NCBI GenBank assembly: GCA_029931905.1
Contig: JAOZRH010000040.1
Coordinates: 6,342-14,620, forward strand
DNA from: Fidelibacterota bacterium
Lineage (GTDB): Bacteria; Fidelibacterota; Fidelibacteria; Fidelibacterales; Fidelibacteraceae
DNA: 8,279 bases
Direction: 5' to 3'
Every line of letters starts with the position of its first letter. Position 1 is the stretch's first letter. A program made the translations under genes and the position numbers. The notes beneath the pieces were generated by a model that saw only the letters and a program-made list of their open reading frames with translations, ran no database searches and was not told the DNA's origin. Shown here in pieces: positions 1 through 6,804 of the stretch.

Positions 1-896
1 GATGAATAACCAATTGTAACAAGAACAAGTCCAAGTAAAATCATCTTACTCCATTTTTTAATTAATGGACTATTTGTCAAAGATCTATCCACCAATAAAT
101 AAACAAGATAAATTATTGCAAAAATCACAAGAAGTGCCAAAGGGAAAGATACCGCAGCAGGATCAATATTAATCATATTTGCAATTTTGGGAGTTCCTTT
201 AATTATTCCAAGATAAATAATTAAAAACATTCCACCGGAAATCGTAGCAATTCCCAAAAAAGATTTCCACTCAAATTTTGTGTATTTAAAATAAATAATC
301 AAAGCAATGAATGGTATTGCCAATAAATTTAACAAGTGAATACTCATCGCAATTCCAAGCACATAAGCAATAATTAAAATATATCTTTCATTATGCACAT
401 GTCTTGTTTCATCTTCATTCCACTTTAGAATTAACCAAACAACCAATGCAGTAAGAAATAAACTAAGCGTATATAATTCTGCTTCTACCGAATTAAACCA
501 CTGACTATCTGTAAAAGCATAGGTTAGTGATCCAATAAATGCACCACCGTAATTAATTATTTGATCAGAAAATGTTTTTGTTTTTCCACGAAACTTTTCA
601 ATTAATAGTACAATGCTTAAATATAGAAACAAAATTGTTAATGCTCCAGATACAACAGATAAAAGATTCATTCTAAATGCAATATCTTTACTAAACGGTA
701 TTAATGTAAATATTTTCCCTAACAATAAAAACAGTGGAGCTCCCGGAGGATGTGGCACTTGCAATTTATAAGCACATGCAATAAATTCTCCGCAATCCCA
801 AAACGAAAGTGTTGGAGCTACAGTCATAAAATAGACAATGAAAGTAGTAGCAAAAACAATTGCACCAATTGAATAATTAACTTTATTTTTTATCAT
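1..896 (-). CDS. DUF2723 family multi-pass membrane protein (GT-C-type glycosyltransferase-like), N-terminal part
   Basis: The first 298 codons of a gene that continues past the left edge. The start is an ATG at 896-894, preceded four bases upstream by AAAGGGG. The protein opens with a hydrophobic segment (about residues 9-27), then the acidic loop FWDCGEF (D34, E37) and the motif HPPGAPLF (49-56), and later SQWFNSVEAELYTL (131-144). Several further hydrophobic helices follow to the edge. This N-terminal pattern is typical of DUF2723 proteins, which are common in Bacteroidota and relatives and usually about 1000 residues. The family has a GT-C-like architecture in which an early acidic loop is expected to bind the lipid-phosphate sugar donor. 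Human TMEM260, a protein O-mannosyltransferase, belongs to the same family, so sugar transfer to exported proteins is a reasonable inference, but the donor and acceptor here are unknown. It lies 31 bp downstream of recG and is probably cotranscribed with it. The family call is firm; the function is not. Confidence 0.85.
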   Translation of the reverse strand, partial: MIKNKVNYSIGAIVFATTFIVYFMTVAPTLSFWDCGEFIACAYKLQVPHPPGAPLFLLLGKIFTLIPFSKDIAFRMNLLSVVSGALTILFLYLSIVLLIEKFRGKTKTFSDQIINYGGAFIGSLTYAFTDSQWFNSVEAELYTLSLFLTALVVWLILKWNEDETRHVHNERYILIIAYVLGIAMSIHLLNLLAIPFIALIIYFKYTKFEWKSFLGIATISGGMFLIIYLGIIKGTPKIANMINIDPAAVSFPLALLVIFAIIYLVYLLVDRSLTNSPLIKKWSKMILLGLVLVTIGYS

Positions 897-927
897 AATA
901 CCCCTTTACAAATATTTCAATTTAACA

Positions 928-3009
928 CTACCCAATAGATGCGTAATTTAATTTATCTTTATTGTTTTTCAAAAAGAATTCCTTAAAATCGCTATTATTT
1001 TCGTTTTCCAATTTAGGATCATCTTTAATGATTGAAAATGCTGAAATACGAGCTTTTTTAAGGATATCACCATCTTCTAATAAATTTGCTATTTTCAAAT
1101 CAACCAATCCACTTTGTTTTGCACTAAAAAATTCTCCTGGTCCTCTCAATTTCATGTCAGCTTCTGATATTTTGAAACCATCATTTGTTTCCTGTAATAT
1201 ACGCAATCTTTTACTGCCTTGTTCCGTATATTTTCTATTTACTAAAATACAATAACTTTTTTTCCCACCACGACCAATTCTGCCCCGTAATTGATGAAGT
1301 TGAGACAATCCAAATCTCTCTGCATTTTCAATTATCATCACAGTTGCATTGGGAATATCAACTCCTACTTCAACAACAGTTGTGCTAACTAAAATATCCA
1401 TTTTGCCAGATTTATATTTTTCTATCACCAAATCTTTTTCGACTTTTTTCATTTTTCCATGAAGCAATCCAACTTTGTAATTACTAAAAATATGTGAAAG
1501 CTTTTTAAAACCAATTTCCGCAGCTTGTAAATCCATTTTTTCTGATTCACTTATTAACGGATATACAACAAAGACTTGCTGTTTTAAACTGACTTGACTT
1601 TTGATAAAATCATAAACTTTTGGCAATTTGTCCTCATTTACAACCCTTGTTACAATTGGCTTTCTTCCTTTTGGCATTTCATCAATAATTGAAGTATCCA
1701 TATCTCCATAAATACTAATTGATAAAGTTCGTGGAATTGGTGTTGCTGTCATTGATAATACATGCGGATGTAATCCTTTTTTAATTAATGACATTCGCTG
1801 ATCAACCCCAAACCGATGCTGTTCATCAATTATTACCAAGCCCAATTTTGAATATTTTACCTGTTCTTGAATTAATGCATGAGTTCCAATAACAATTTGT
1901 GTTTCACCTGAAGCAATTTTTGGCAAAATCTTTTCTCTCTGTTTTTTGGTTTGCTTACCAATTAATAATTCACAATCAATTCCCCAAGGAGTAAAATACT
2001 TTTGAAAATTTTGAAAATGCTGTTCCGCAAGAATTTCTGTCGGTGCCATTATTGCTGTTTGAAAATTATTTTCCGTCATAATCGCAGATGCAATTGCAGA
2101 AACAATTGTTTTTCCGCTTCCAACATCGCCTTGTAATAATCTATTCATTGGCACATCTGATTTTAAATCGCTATAAATTTCTCTTGTCACTTTTTTTTGT
2201 GAATCTGTCAAATCAAATGGTAATTTTTTATATAAATTTGTTACTAAATCACCAGCTTTTTTACATTGAGCTTCGCATTTTTCACTTCTAATAATTTTTC
2301 TTTTAATCGCTAAAACCGATTGCAACATGAGTAATTCTTGAAATTTAAATCTATATTTTGCTCTTTGTAACGATTGTTCATCTTTTGGAAAATGTATTGA
2401 ATTAAAACTTTTCACCAAACCATCTAATTTGTTTTCATTACGAATATTTAACGGAATTGGATCTGGAACATCTTTCCTCATTTCTCTAAATATTTCCTTA
2501 AATATTTTTCTAAATAATCGACTGTTTATTCCCTTCTTTTTTAAATTTTCTGTACTTGAATAAATCGGCACAATAAATCCAGTATTCAAATTCCCAACAT
2601 CAGAACCAAGAAAATCAAAATCAGGATGATTAATATTAAATCCTTGAAAAAAATTTATTTTTCCACTGACACTTATCCAGTCACCAACTATAAACATTTT
2701 CTTTATCCACCGAATTCCACCAAACCAATTTAAAGTTAATAAACCATAATCGTCACTAATACTAACTTTTAAAATTGTTCCTCGTCTTGTCTTTTCCGTC
2801 CAAATTCTTTGAACTTGACCAACAATGGTACATTCTTCACCAACAATAAGTTGATTTGTTTTTTTAACAGTTGAACGATCTAAATATCTTCTTGGGAAAT
2901 AATATAACAAATCCTCAACATTTTTAATGCCAATTTGATTTAATGCATCAGAACGATATTCACCAATTTGTTGAATAGTAGTTAATTTATTTTTTAAATA
3001 ATTGTTCAT
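928..3009 (-). CDS. recG: ATP-dependent DNA helicase RecG
   Basis: Complete 693-residue RecG, the superfamily 2 helicase that regresses stalled replication forks and migrates branched DNA during repair. The N-terminal part (about 1-240) holds the helix-hairpin-like DALNQIGIKNVEDLLYYFPR segment and the OB-fold wedge domain (about 55-135). Helicase lobe 1 carries Walker A GDVGSGKT (294-301), MAPTEILAEQH (321-331), the DEQH Walker B box (395-398) and SMTATPIPRT (419-428). Lobe 2 carries the motif VI stretch QLRGRIGRGG (573-582). The RecG-specific TRG region follows, with DGFKISEADMKLRGPGEFF at about 610-628. All catalytic motifs are intact and the length is normal for the family. There is no recognisable Shine-Dalgarno before the ATG at 3009, but no better start exists because the conserved N-terminal region begins within a few residues. 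asnA lies 138 bp upstream and the DUF2723 gene 31 bp downstream, both on the same strand. Confidence 0.97.
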   Translation of the reverse strand: MNNYLKNKLTTIQQIGEYRSDALNQIGIKNVEDLLYYFPRRYLDRSTVKKTNQLIVGEECTIVGQVQRIWTEKTRRGTILKVSISDDYGLLTLNWFGGIRWIKKMFIVGDWISVSGKINFFQGFNINHPDFDFLGSDVGNLNTGFIVPIYSSTENLKKKGINSRLFRKIFKEIFREMRKDVPDPIPLNIRNENKLDGLVKSFNSIHFPKDEQSLQRAKYRFKFQELLMLQSVLAIKRKIIRSEKCEAQCKKAGDLVTNLYKKLPFDLTDSQKKVTREIYSDLKSDVPMNRLLQGDVGSGKTIVSAIASAIMTENNFQTAIMAPTEILAEQHFQNFQKYFTPWGIDCELLIGKQTKKQREKILPKIASGETQIVIGTHALIQEQVKYSKLGLVIIDEQHRFGVDQRMSLIKKGLHPHVLSMTATPIPRTLSISIYGDMDTSIIDEMPKGRKPIVTRVVNEDKLPKVYDFIKSQVSLKQQVFVVYPLISESEKMDLQAAEIGFKKLSHIFSNYKVGLLHGKMKKVEKDLVIEKYKSGKMDILVSTTVVEVGVDIPNATVMIIENAERFGLSQLHQLRGRIGRGGKKSYCILVNRKYTEQGSKRLRILQETNDGFKISEADMKLRGPGEFFSAKQSGLVDLKIANLLEDGDILKKARISAFSIIKDDPKLENENNSDFKEFFLKNNKDKLNYASIG

Positions 3010-3055
3010 TAATACTTTAAATGTTATATTATTTTAACACCTAAATCTAAAACAT

Positions 3056-3091
3056 TTTTACAAATTATAAAAGAAAAAAGAACTTGTAAAA
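3056..3091. repeat. 8-bp inverted repeat upstream of recG
   Basis: TTTTACAA (3056-3063) and TTGTAAAA (3084-3091) form a perfect inverted repeat with a 20-base centre, inside the 138 bp gap between asnA and recG. It brackets the candidate -10 box of recG. It could be an operator half-site pair or a weak hairpin, but in such AT-rich DNA an 8-bp match could also be chance. Confidence 0.25.
3064..3090 (-). promoter_or_regulatory. candidate sigma-70-like promoter for recG
   Basis: Reading the minus strand, TTTACA (3090-3085, one mismatch to the TTGACA consensus) is followed after 15 bases by a perfect TATAAT (3069-3064), about 55 bases before the recG start. The spacer is shorter than the usual 17. 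The 138 bp gap after asnA is otherwise unexplained, which makes an internal promoter plausible. In AT-rich DNA such matches are common, so this is only a candidate. Confidence 0.3.
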
Positions 3092-3147
3092 TTACTAATA
3101 AATATTTTGAAATTACTTAATTGAAATATATCTGTTCTTTAATAAGA

Positions 3148-4224
3148 TTATAACAAAAATATATTATTATCTTTACAAACTTGACGAATTTGATCTGTCC
3201 AAATTGAAGAATGAACCTCGCCAATATGAACTTTTCTCATCATCAACATACATAAACGAGATTGTCCAATTCCACCACCAATAGTTAATGGTAAATCATT
3301 TTTTAATAATCGTTTATGAAAATATAAATCTTTTTTCCACTCTTCATTACGAATTGCTAATTGTCTTAACAATGCTTCTCTATCTACACGAATTCCCATC
3401 GATGATAATTCCATTGATGTATTTAATAATTCATTCCAAATCAAAATATCACCATTTAGCCCATGAAATCCTTTTGAATATTCTGTTGACCAATCATCAT
3501 AATCAGATGCTCTACCATCGTGTGGTTTACCATTTCGTAAATTTCCACCAATTCCTACTAAGAAAACAGCACCATGTTCTTTACAAATTTTATGTTCTCT
3601 TTCTTTAGGAGTTAAATTTGGATATTTTTCCTCAAGCTCTTCTGTAGTAATAAAAAACATCTCTTTAGGAATAAATGTTTTTGGTAAATTTGGATATTTT
3701 TCACAAATATATTTATCGGTTTCATAAATTACATTATAAATCTTTTTTGCGATATTTTTTAAAAAATTTACATTTCTATCTTCTTTAGTAATTATTCTCT
3801 CCCAATCCCATTGATCAACATAAAGTGAATGATATTTATCTAAATGCTCATCAGGACGAATCGCATTCATATTTGTATAAAGTCCTTCACCAACTTCAAA
3901 ATTATAATCAGCAAGTGCCAATCTCTTCCATTTTGCAAGCGATTGAACAATTTCAGCTTTTTTATCCTTCATATCTAAAATTGGAAAATCTACAGGTCGC
4001 TCTATTCCATTTAGATGATCATTTATACCACTATTTTGCATAACCATTATCGGAGCCGAAACTCTTGATAAATTTAATTCGTTCGCTAAATTTTTACGAA
4101 ATTTTTCCTTAATTATATCAATTGCTTCTTCAGTTTCCCTTAAATTCAAAACCGTTTTATAATTTTCTGGAATCCACATTTCATCATTTTTAAATTCAAC
4201 TTTTTTCGGTTTTTGTTTTAACAT
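3148..4224 (-). CDS. asnA: Aspartate--ammonia ligase (asparagine synthetase A)
   Basis: Complete 358-residue AsnA, which makes asparagine from aspartate and free ammonia, using ATP and releasing AMP and pyrophosphate. It has the class II aminoacyl-tRNA-synthetase fold and acts in the cytoplasm, normally as a homodimer. The family motifs run in order: SAPIM...INDHLNG (56-73, D69 aligning with the active-site Asp46 of the E. coli enzyme), LAKWKR (96-101), GEGLYTNMNAIRPDE (112-126), YVDQWDWERI (135-144), GAVFLVGIGG (218-227), DYDDWS (241-246), GLNGDI (255-260), LSSMGIRVD (273-281) and the motif 3-like GGGIGQSR (316-323). It is somewhat longer than the roughly 330-residue E. coli protein because of an extended N-terminus and small insertions. 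Its ATG shares one base with the lgt stop codon, and a GGAG lies inside the end of lgt, so translation is probably coupled. Ammonia-dependent synthesis fits a lifestyle with ammonia available; that point is inference. Confidence 0.97.
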   Translation of the reverse strand: MLKQKPKKVEFKNDEMWIPENYKTVLNLRETEEAIDIIKEKFRKNLANELNLSRVSAPIMVMQNSGINDHLNGIERPVDFPILDMKDKKAEIVQSLAKWKRLALADYNFEVGEGLYTNMNAIRPDEHLDKYHSLYVDQWDWERIITKEDRNVNFLKNIAKKIYNVIYETDKYICEKYPNLPKTFIPKEMFFITTEELEEKYPNLTPKEREHKICKEHGAVFLVGIGGNLRNGKPHDGRASDYDDWSTEYSKGFHGLNGDILIWNELLNTSMELSSMGIRVDREALLRQLAIRNEEWKKDLYFHKRLLKNDLPLTIGGGIGQSRLCMLMMRKVHIGEVHSSIWTDQIRQVCKDNNIFLL

Positions 4225-5054
4225 TATTTCTCCAATTTTAACTCAATTTCATTTTCTTTTTGTTTAATAAATAGTAAAATTATCCCAACAATTACCATAA
4301 ATATACTCAATATTTGCCCCATCGTCATCCATTCAAAAAATATAAACCCCAATTGTTTATCTGGCTGACGAAAAAATTCTACAAATATTCTAATTAATCC
4401 ATATCCGATTAAAAATACTCCTGTTTTAATCGCACCATTAATGTTTTTCATATGCAACACAAACATAATTGCAAATAAAACGATTCCCTCCAACAATGCC
4501 TCATATAATTGTGAAGGATGGCGTGCAACACTTCCTCCATTTGGAAAAATAATTGCCCATGGAACATCAGTGGTTCTGCCCCATAATTCACCATTAATAA
4601 AATTCCCCAATCGTCCAAAAAACAATCCTATTGGAGCAATTGTAGCAACAAATCCTGCCAAATAAAAATATGGAATATTATGTTTTCTTGTGAAGAAATA
4701 ACCAAATATCAGACACCCAATTAATCCTCCGTGAAAAGACAGTCCGCCATGCCAAGTCATTAAAATTTCCAATGGATGTTGAATATAATATGAAAAATTA
4801 TAAAACATACAATACCCAATTCTTGCACCAACAATTAATCCTAACATTAATATCATAAATAATGATTCAAATTGTTCTTCTGACATATTTAATTGTTTTG
4901 TTTTTATTAAATATTTCATCCAATAATTAAAAACAAGAAAACCAAGAACATAAGCTAATGCATAATAACGAATTTGAAATCCACCAATTAATGGTAAAAT
5001 TTCCGGTAATTTAAATATATATGGTTTAAGATTATGCGTCCAAAAAAGTGACAT
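4224..5054 (-). CDS. lgt: Prolipoprotein diacylglyceryl transferase
   Basis: Complete 276-residue Lgt, an inner-membrane enzyme that moves diacylglycerol from phosphatidylglycerol onto the lipobox cysteine of prelipoproteins, the first step in lipoprotein maturation. About seven hydrophobic segments are visible. Conserved features are YYALAY (30-35, Y31 matching the essential E. coli Tyr26), SFHGG (106-110, H108 matching His103), the signature GRLGNFINGELWGR (147-160, with R148, N151 and G159 matching Arg143, Asn146 and Gly154), HPSQLYEALLEG (179-190) and IRIFVEFFRQPD (221-232). GAGGGA precedes the ATG by about seven bases. It starts 14 bp after the dehydrogenase stop codon and overlaps asnA by one base, so it sits in the middle of a tight minus-strand transcription unit. 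It implies a substantial lipoprotein complement, as expected for a diderm bacterium. Confidence 0.97.
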   Translation of the reverse strand: MSLFWTHNLKPYIFKLPEILPLIGGFQIRYYALAYVLGFLVFNYWMKYLIKTKQLNMSEEQFESLFMILMLGLIVGARIGYCMFYNFSYYIQHPLEILMTWHGGLSFHGGLIGCLIFGYFFTRKHNIPYFYLAGFVATIAPIGLFFGRLGNFINGELWGRTTDVPWAIIFPNGGSVARHPSQLYEALLEGIVLFAIMFVLHMKNINGAIKTGVFLIGYGLIRIFVEFFRQPDKQLGFIFFEWMTMGQILSIFMVIVGIILLFIKQKENEIELKLEK

Positions 5055-5068
5055 ATTATTCCCTCTTA

Positions 5069-6232
5069 TTAATTAATACAATTATTATAAATATTTGATA
5101 TATCTTCTCGGTTCATTTCTCTTGGACCGCTGATTCTATCAAAACGATTTCCATTAATTTTAATTATTTCATCAACAAAATTTTTAATTTCCATTTCTGG
5201 AATATTGAAATCTTTAAATGACAAATCTCTATTAAATTGTTTTAACCACTTCTGCAAATGAATATTTACATCATCAGTTGTTTTAATAGAATTATCAAAT
5301 ACAAATTTACCAAAATTAATTATTTTCTCAGTTTTTAATTCTGAAAAATATTCTAAATATCTCGGAAAAATCATTGCCAATCCACGACCATGCGAAATAT
5401 TATAATGTCCACTTAATGGGTGCTCCAAAGCATGCATCGGATATGCGCCCTCTCTTCCAGAATCGTTAATATCATTTAATGCTAAAACTGCCGACCAAGA
5501 AAGAGTTTTTCTCAATTCTAAATCATTTTTATTTTCAACTATTTTGGGCAAAATTTCAATAACAGTTTTTGCTATTGAAAGTGAAATTCTATCATTTAAC
5601 GGTGCAATATCTTTTGATGAAAAATATGCCTCTAACGAATGAATAATTATATCAATCGCTCCATCAATTAGATAATCAGTTGGAACTGTTAAAGTCAACT
5701 TTGGATCTATTATTGAAATTTTGGGACGAGCATCATAACAAATAAACGAAACTTTTTCTTTTGTTTGATCATTTGTCACAACACCATAAGGATTGCCCTC
5801 TGAACCAGCACCACTTATAGTTGGAATTGCAATAATTGGCAAAGATTTTTTTGTTGTTTTATTAATATGAACAAAATCCCAAATCGATTTTTCATTTTTT
5901 GCAACAATTCCTATTCCCTTTGCAGTATCAATTGCCGAACCTCCACCAAGTCCAATAATTGCATCAATATTCAAATCTTTTATAAATTTTGCACCATTAT
6001 CAATTATTGAAGTTGTAGGATTTGGTTGAACTTTATCATAAACATAAACCTTCACATTTGATTTTTGTAAATTATCTTCAATTCGTTGTAAAAGTCCGGT
6101 TTCTTTTACACTTCCTGATGAACATACAATCAAAACTGTATTTGCAATCTTTCTAATTTCTTTACCAATACGATTTACAGTATCAATTCCGAAGATAAAT
6201 TTTGTTGGTATATGTAATGTAAAATCTCTCAT
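5069..6232 (-). CDS. Iron-containing alcohol dehydrogenase (butanol dehydrogenase/YqhD-like)
   Basis: Complete 387-residue group III (metal-dependent) alcohol dehydrogenase that reduces aldehydes or oxidises alcohols with NAD(P)(H) in the cytoplasm. An N-terminal Rossmann-like half contains the coenzyme-binding GLGGGSAIDTAKG (94-106) and IPTISGAGSEGNP (136-148). A helical C-terminal half binds the metal: D194, H198, H267 and H281 fall at the same residue numbers as the metal ligands reported for E. coli YqhD. The stretch HALEHPLSGHYNISHGRGLA (267-286) has the LEHxLS..Y...HGxGLA form of the butanol dehydrogenase/YqhD branch rather than the FucO or AdhE branch. I chose the ATG at 6232: it has GGCGGGAAA about eight bases upstream, and the family N-terminus (MRDFTLHIPTKFIFG) begins there. 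A TTG at 6247 would add five residues and consume that ribosome site. First gene of the dehydrogenase-lgt-asnA unit and divergent from the histone gene. The true substrate cannot be told from sequence. Confidence 0.9.
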   Translation of the reverse strand: MRDFTLHIPTKFIFGIDTVNRIGKEIRKIANTVLIVCSSGSVKETGLLQRIEDNLQKSNVKVYVYDKVQPNPTTSIIDNGAKFIKDLNIDAIIGLGGGSAIDTAKGIGIVAKNEKSIWDFVHINKTTKKSLPIIAIPTISGAGSEGNPYGVVTNDQTKEKVSFICYDARPKISIIDPKLTLTVPTDYLIDGAIDIIIHSLEAYFSSKDIAPLNDRISLSIAKTVIEILPKIVENKNDLELRKTLSWSAVLALNDINDSGREGAYPMHALEHPLSGHYNISHGRGLAMIFPRYLEYFSELKTEKIINFGKFVFDNSIKTTDDVNIHLQKWLKQFNRDLSFKDFNIPEMEIKNFVDEIIKINGNRFDRISGPREMNREDISNIYNNCIN

Positions 6233-6397
6233 AATTTTTCCCGCCAAATAATACTAATTATTATTAGAATTTAAAATAAAAAAATCTTTTATCTACTATA
6301 TCCTATTAAATTAATATTTTTTTATTTGCAATTTGATTAATAATTTGTAAATTCTACAGTAAAATTTAGAAAATGAAAATAAAAAAAGGAGAAACCA
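6233..6397. promoter_or_regulatory. divergent intergenic promoter region
   Basis: The 165 bp between the divergently transcribed dehydrogenase and histone genes must hold the promoters for both directions. Candidates are weak. On the plus strand, TTGATT (6333-6338), a 16-base spacer and TACAGT (6355-6360) each match consensus at four of six positions. On the minus strand, a TATAGT (6300-6295) resembles a -10 box but has no good -35 partner. Several TTTG tetramers (6325-6328, 6332-6335, 6344-6347) recall the Bacteroidota -33/-7 elements, but none forms a full TAnnTTTG with correct spacing. Confidence 0.45.
6386..6391 (+). promoter_or_regulatory. strong ribosome binding site of the histone gene
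   Basis: A perfect AAGGAG sits six bases before the ATG at 6398, within a run of seven A followed by GGAG. It is the best Shine-Dalgarno in the window and fixes the start of the small gene, consistent with a highly expressed chromatin protein. Confidence 0.8.
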
Positions 6398-6589
6398 ATG
6401 GCAGAACAAGATGTATTAATCGTAGCATCGAAATTGAAAAAATATCTAAAAGAAGAAAAAGGTATGCATACTGCAGGTAATGTACCTGAAGTTTTATCTG
6501 ATGTAGTTCGTAAATTAGTAGATGTAGCTGTTGAAAAAGCTAAAAAGAACAGACGCAAAACTGTAAAAGATAGAGATTTTAGCGAATAA
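6398..6589 (+). CDS. Single histone-fold protein (bacterial histone, truncated helix 3)
   Basis: A 63-residue basic protein that reads as one histone fold: helix 1 (about 5-21, with ASKLKKYLKEEKG), loop 1 (MHTAGN, 23-28), a long amphipathic helix 2 (about 29-50), loop 2 RRKTV (52-56), then KDRDFSE to the stop. Loop 2 gives the diagnostic evidence: R53, K54, T55 and D60 match the RKT...D spacing of archaeal histones, in which the arginine and aspartate form a conserved salt bridge and the Lys/Thr contact DNA. Helix 3 is cut to about one turn. That architecture, and the ASK-LKK-L-K-E helix 1 pattern as I recall it, match Bdellovibrio Bd0055, a nucleoid histone reported to bind DNA as a dimer. 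Expected role: nucleoid DNA binding, as a homodimer. A strong Shine-Dalgarno precedes it and a hairpin terminator follows 29 bp after its stop, so it is probably monocistronic. It is not an HU/IHF protein. The fold call is confident; the DNA-binding mode is inference. Confidence 0.88.
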   Translation: MAEQDVLIVASKLKKYLKEEKGMHTAGNVPEVLSDVVRKLVDVAVEKAKKNRRKTVKDRDFSE

Positions 6590-6618
6590 TCAATTATTGT
6601 TTCAATAATGATAATACT

Positions 6619-6654
6619 AAAAAAAGGAGTAAATTTTATTTATTCCTTTTTTTT
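6619..6654 (+). terminator. intrinsic terminator of the histone gene
   Basis: Seven A plus GGAGTAAA (6619-6633) pairs with TTTATTCC plus seven T (6639-6653) around a five-base TTTTA loop: 15 base pairs with one G-U, ending in eight T. The A-tract on the left means it could also terminate minus-strand transcripts, though no minus-strand gene lies to its right. Confidence 0.85.
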
Positions 6655-6675
6655 ATTTATTAATTATCATATTTT
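6619..6675 (+). repeat. direct repeat copy 1 (terminator plus 21 bp tail), left of Fic gene
   Basis: This 57 bp copy matches 7935-7992 with one substitution and one single-base gap (GT here, GGG there, just after AAAAAAAGGAG). The last 45 bases (6631-6675) are identical to 7948-7992. The identity runs 21 bases beyond the terminator T-tract, so shared terminator shape alone does not explain it. Weaker similarity seems to continue to about 6705, matching the leader and start codon of the gene at 8016. The pair brackets the Fic gene. Confidence 0.9.
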
Positions 6676-6804
6676 AAACTTGGAATAAGGGAAAGAATAG
6701 ATGATAAAAGAAAAATATACACAAGTTGTGTTTAATATAGGATAAGAAATCGTATATTTTTGTCATATGAACTATTATTTGTATTTTTAGTACATATTAA
6801 ATAA
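6676..6804 (+). other. leader region before the Fic gene, with a 14-codon open frame
   Basis: The first 30 bases resemble the stretch just before the gene at 8016 (both contain GGAATA/GAAATA, then AGGGAA and an ATG), so this may be a decayed copy of that leader. An AGGGA site precedes ATG at 6701, giving a 14-residue frame that stops at 6743-6745; I see no homology and it may be meaningless. A possible -10 TATATT lies at 6753-6758 without a convincing -35. The Fic promoter must be here unless it depends on read-through. Confidence 0.35.

Noticed and set aside
962..4665. Several plus-strand open frames of 67-106 codons across recG, asnA and lgt.
   Set aside because: All lie opposite well-conserved genes, lack ribosome sites and show no recognisable domains; they are frame shadows in AT-rich DNA.
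6233..6247. A five-residue longer dehydrogenase starting at a TTG (6247).
   Set aside because: The extension covers the apparent ribosome binding site for the ATG at 6232, and the family N-terminus begins at that ATG.
6337..6558. A 73-codon open frame on the minus strand opposite the histone gene.
   Set aside because: It is antisense to a gene with a clear histone signature and strong ribosome site; its composition looks like the shadow of the real frame and it has no family resemblance.
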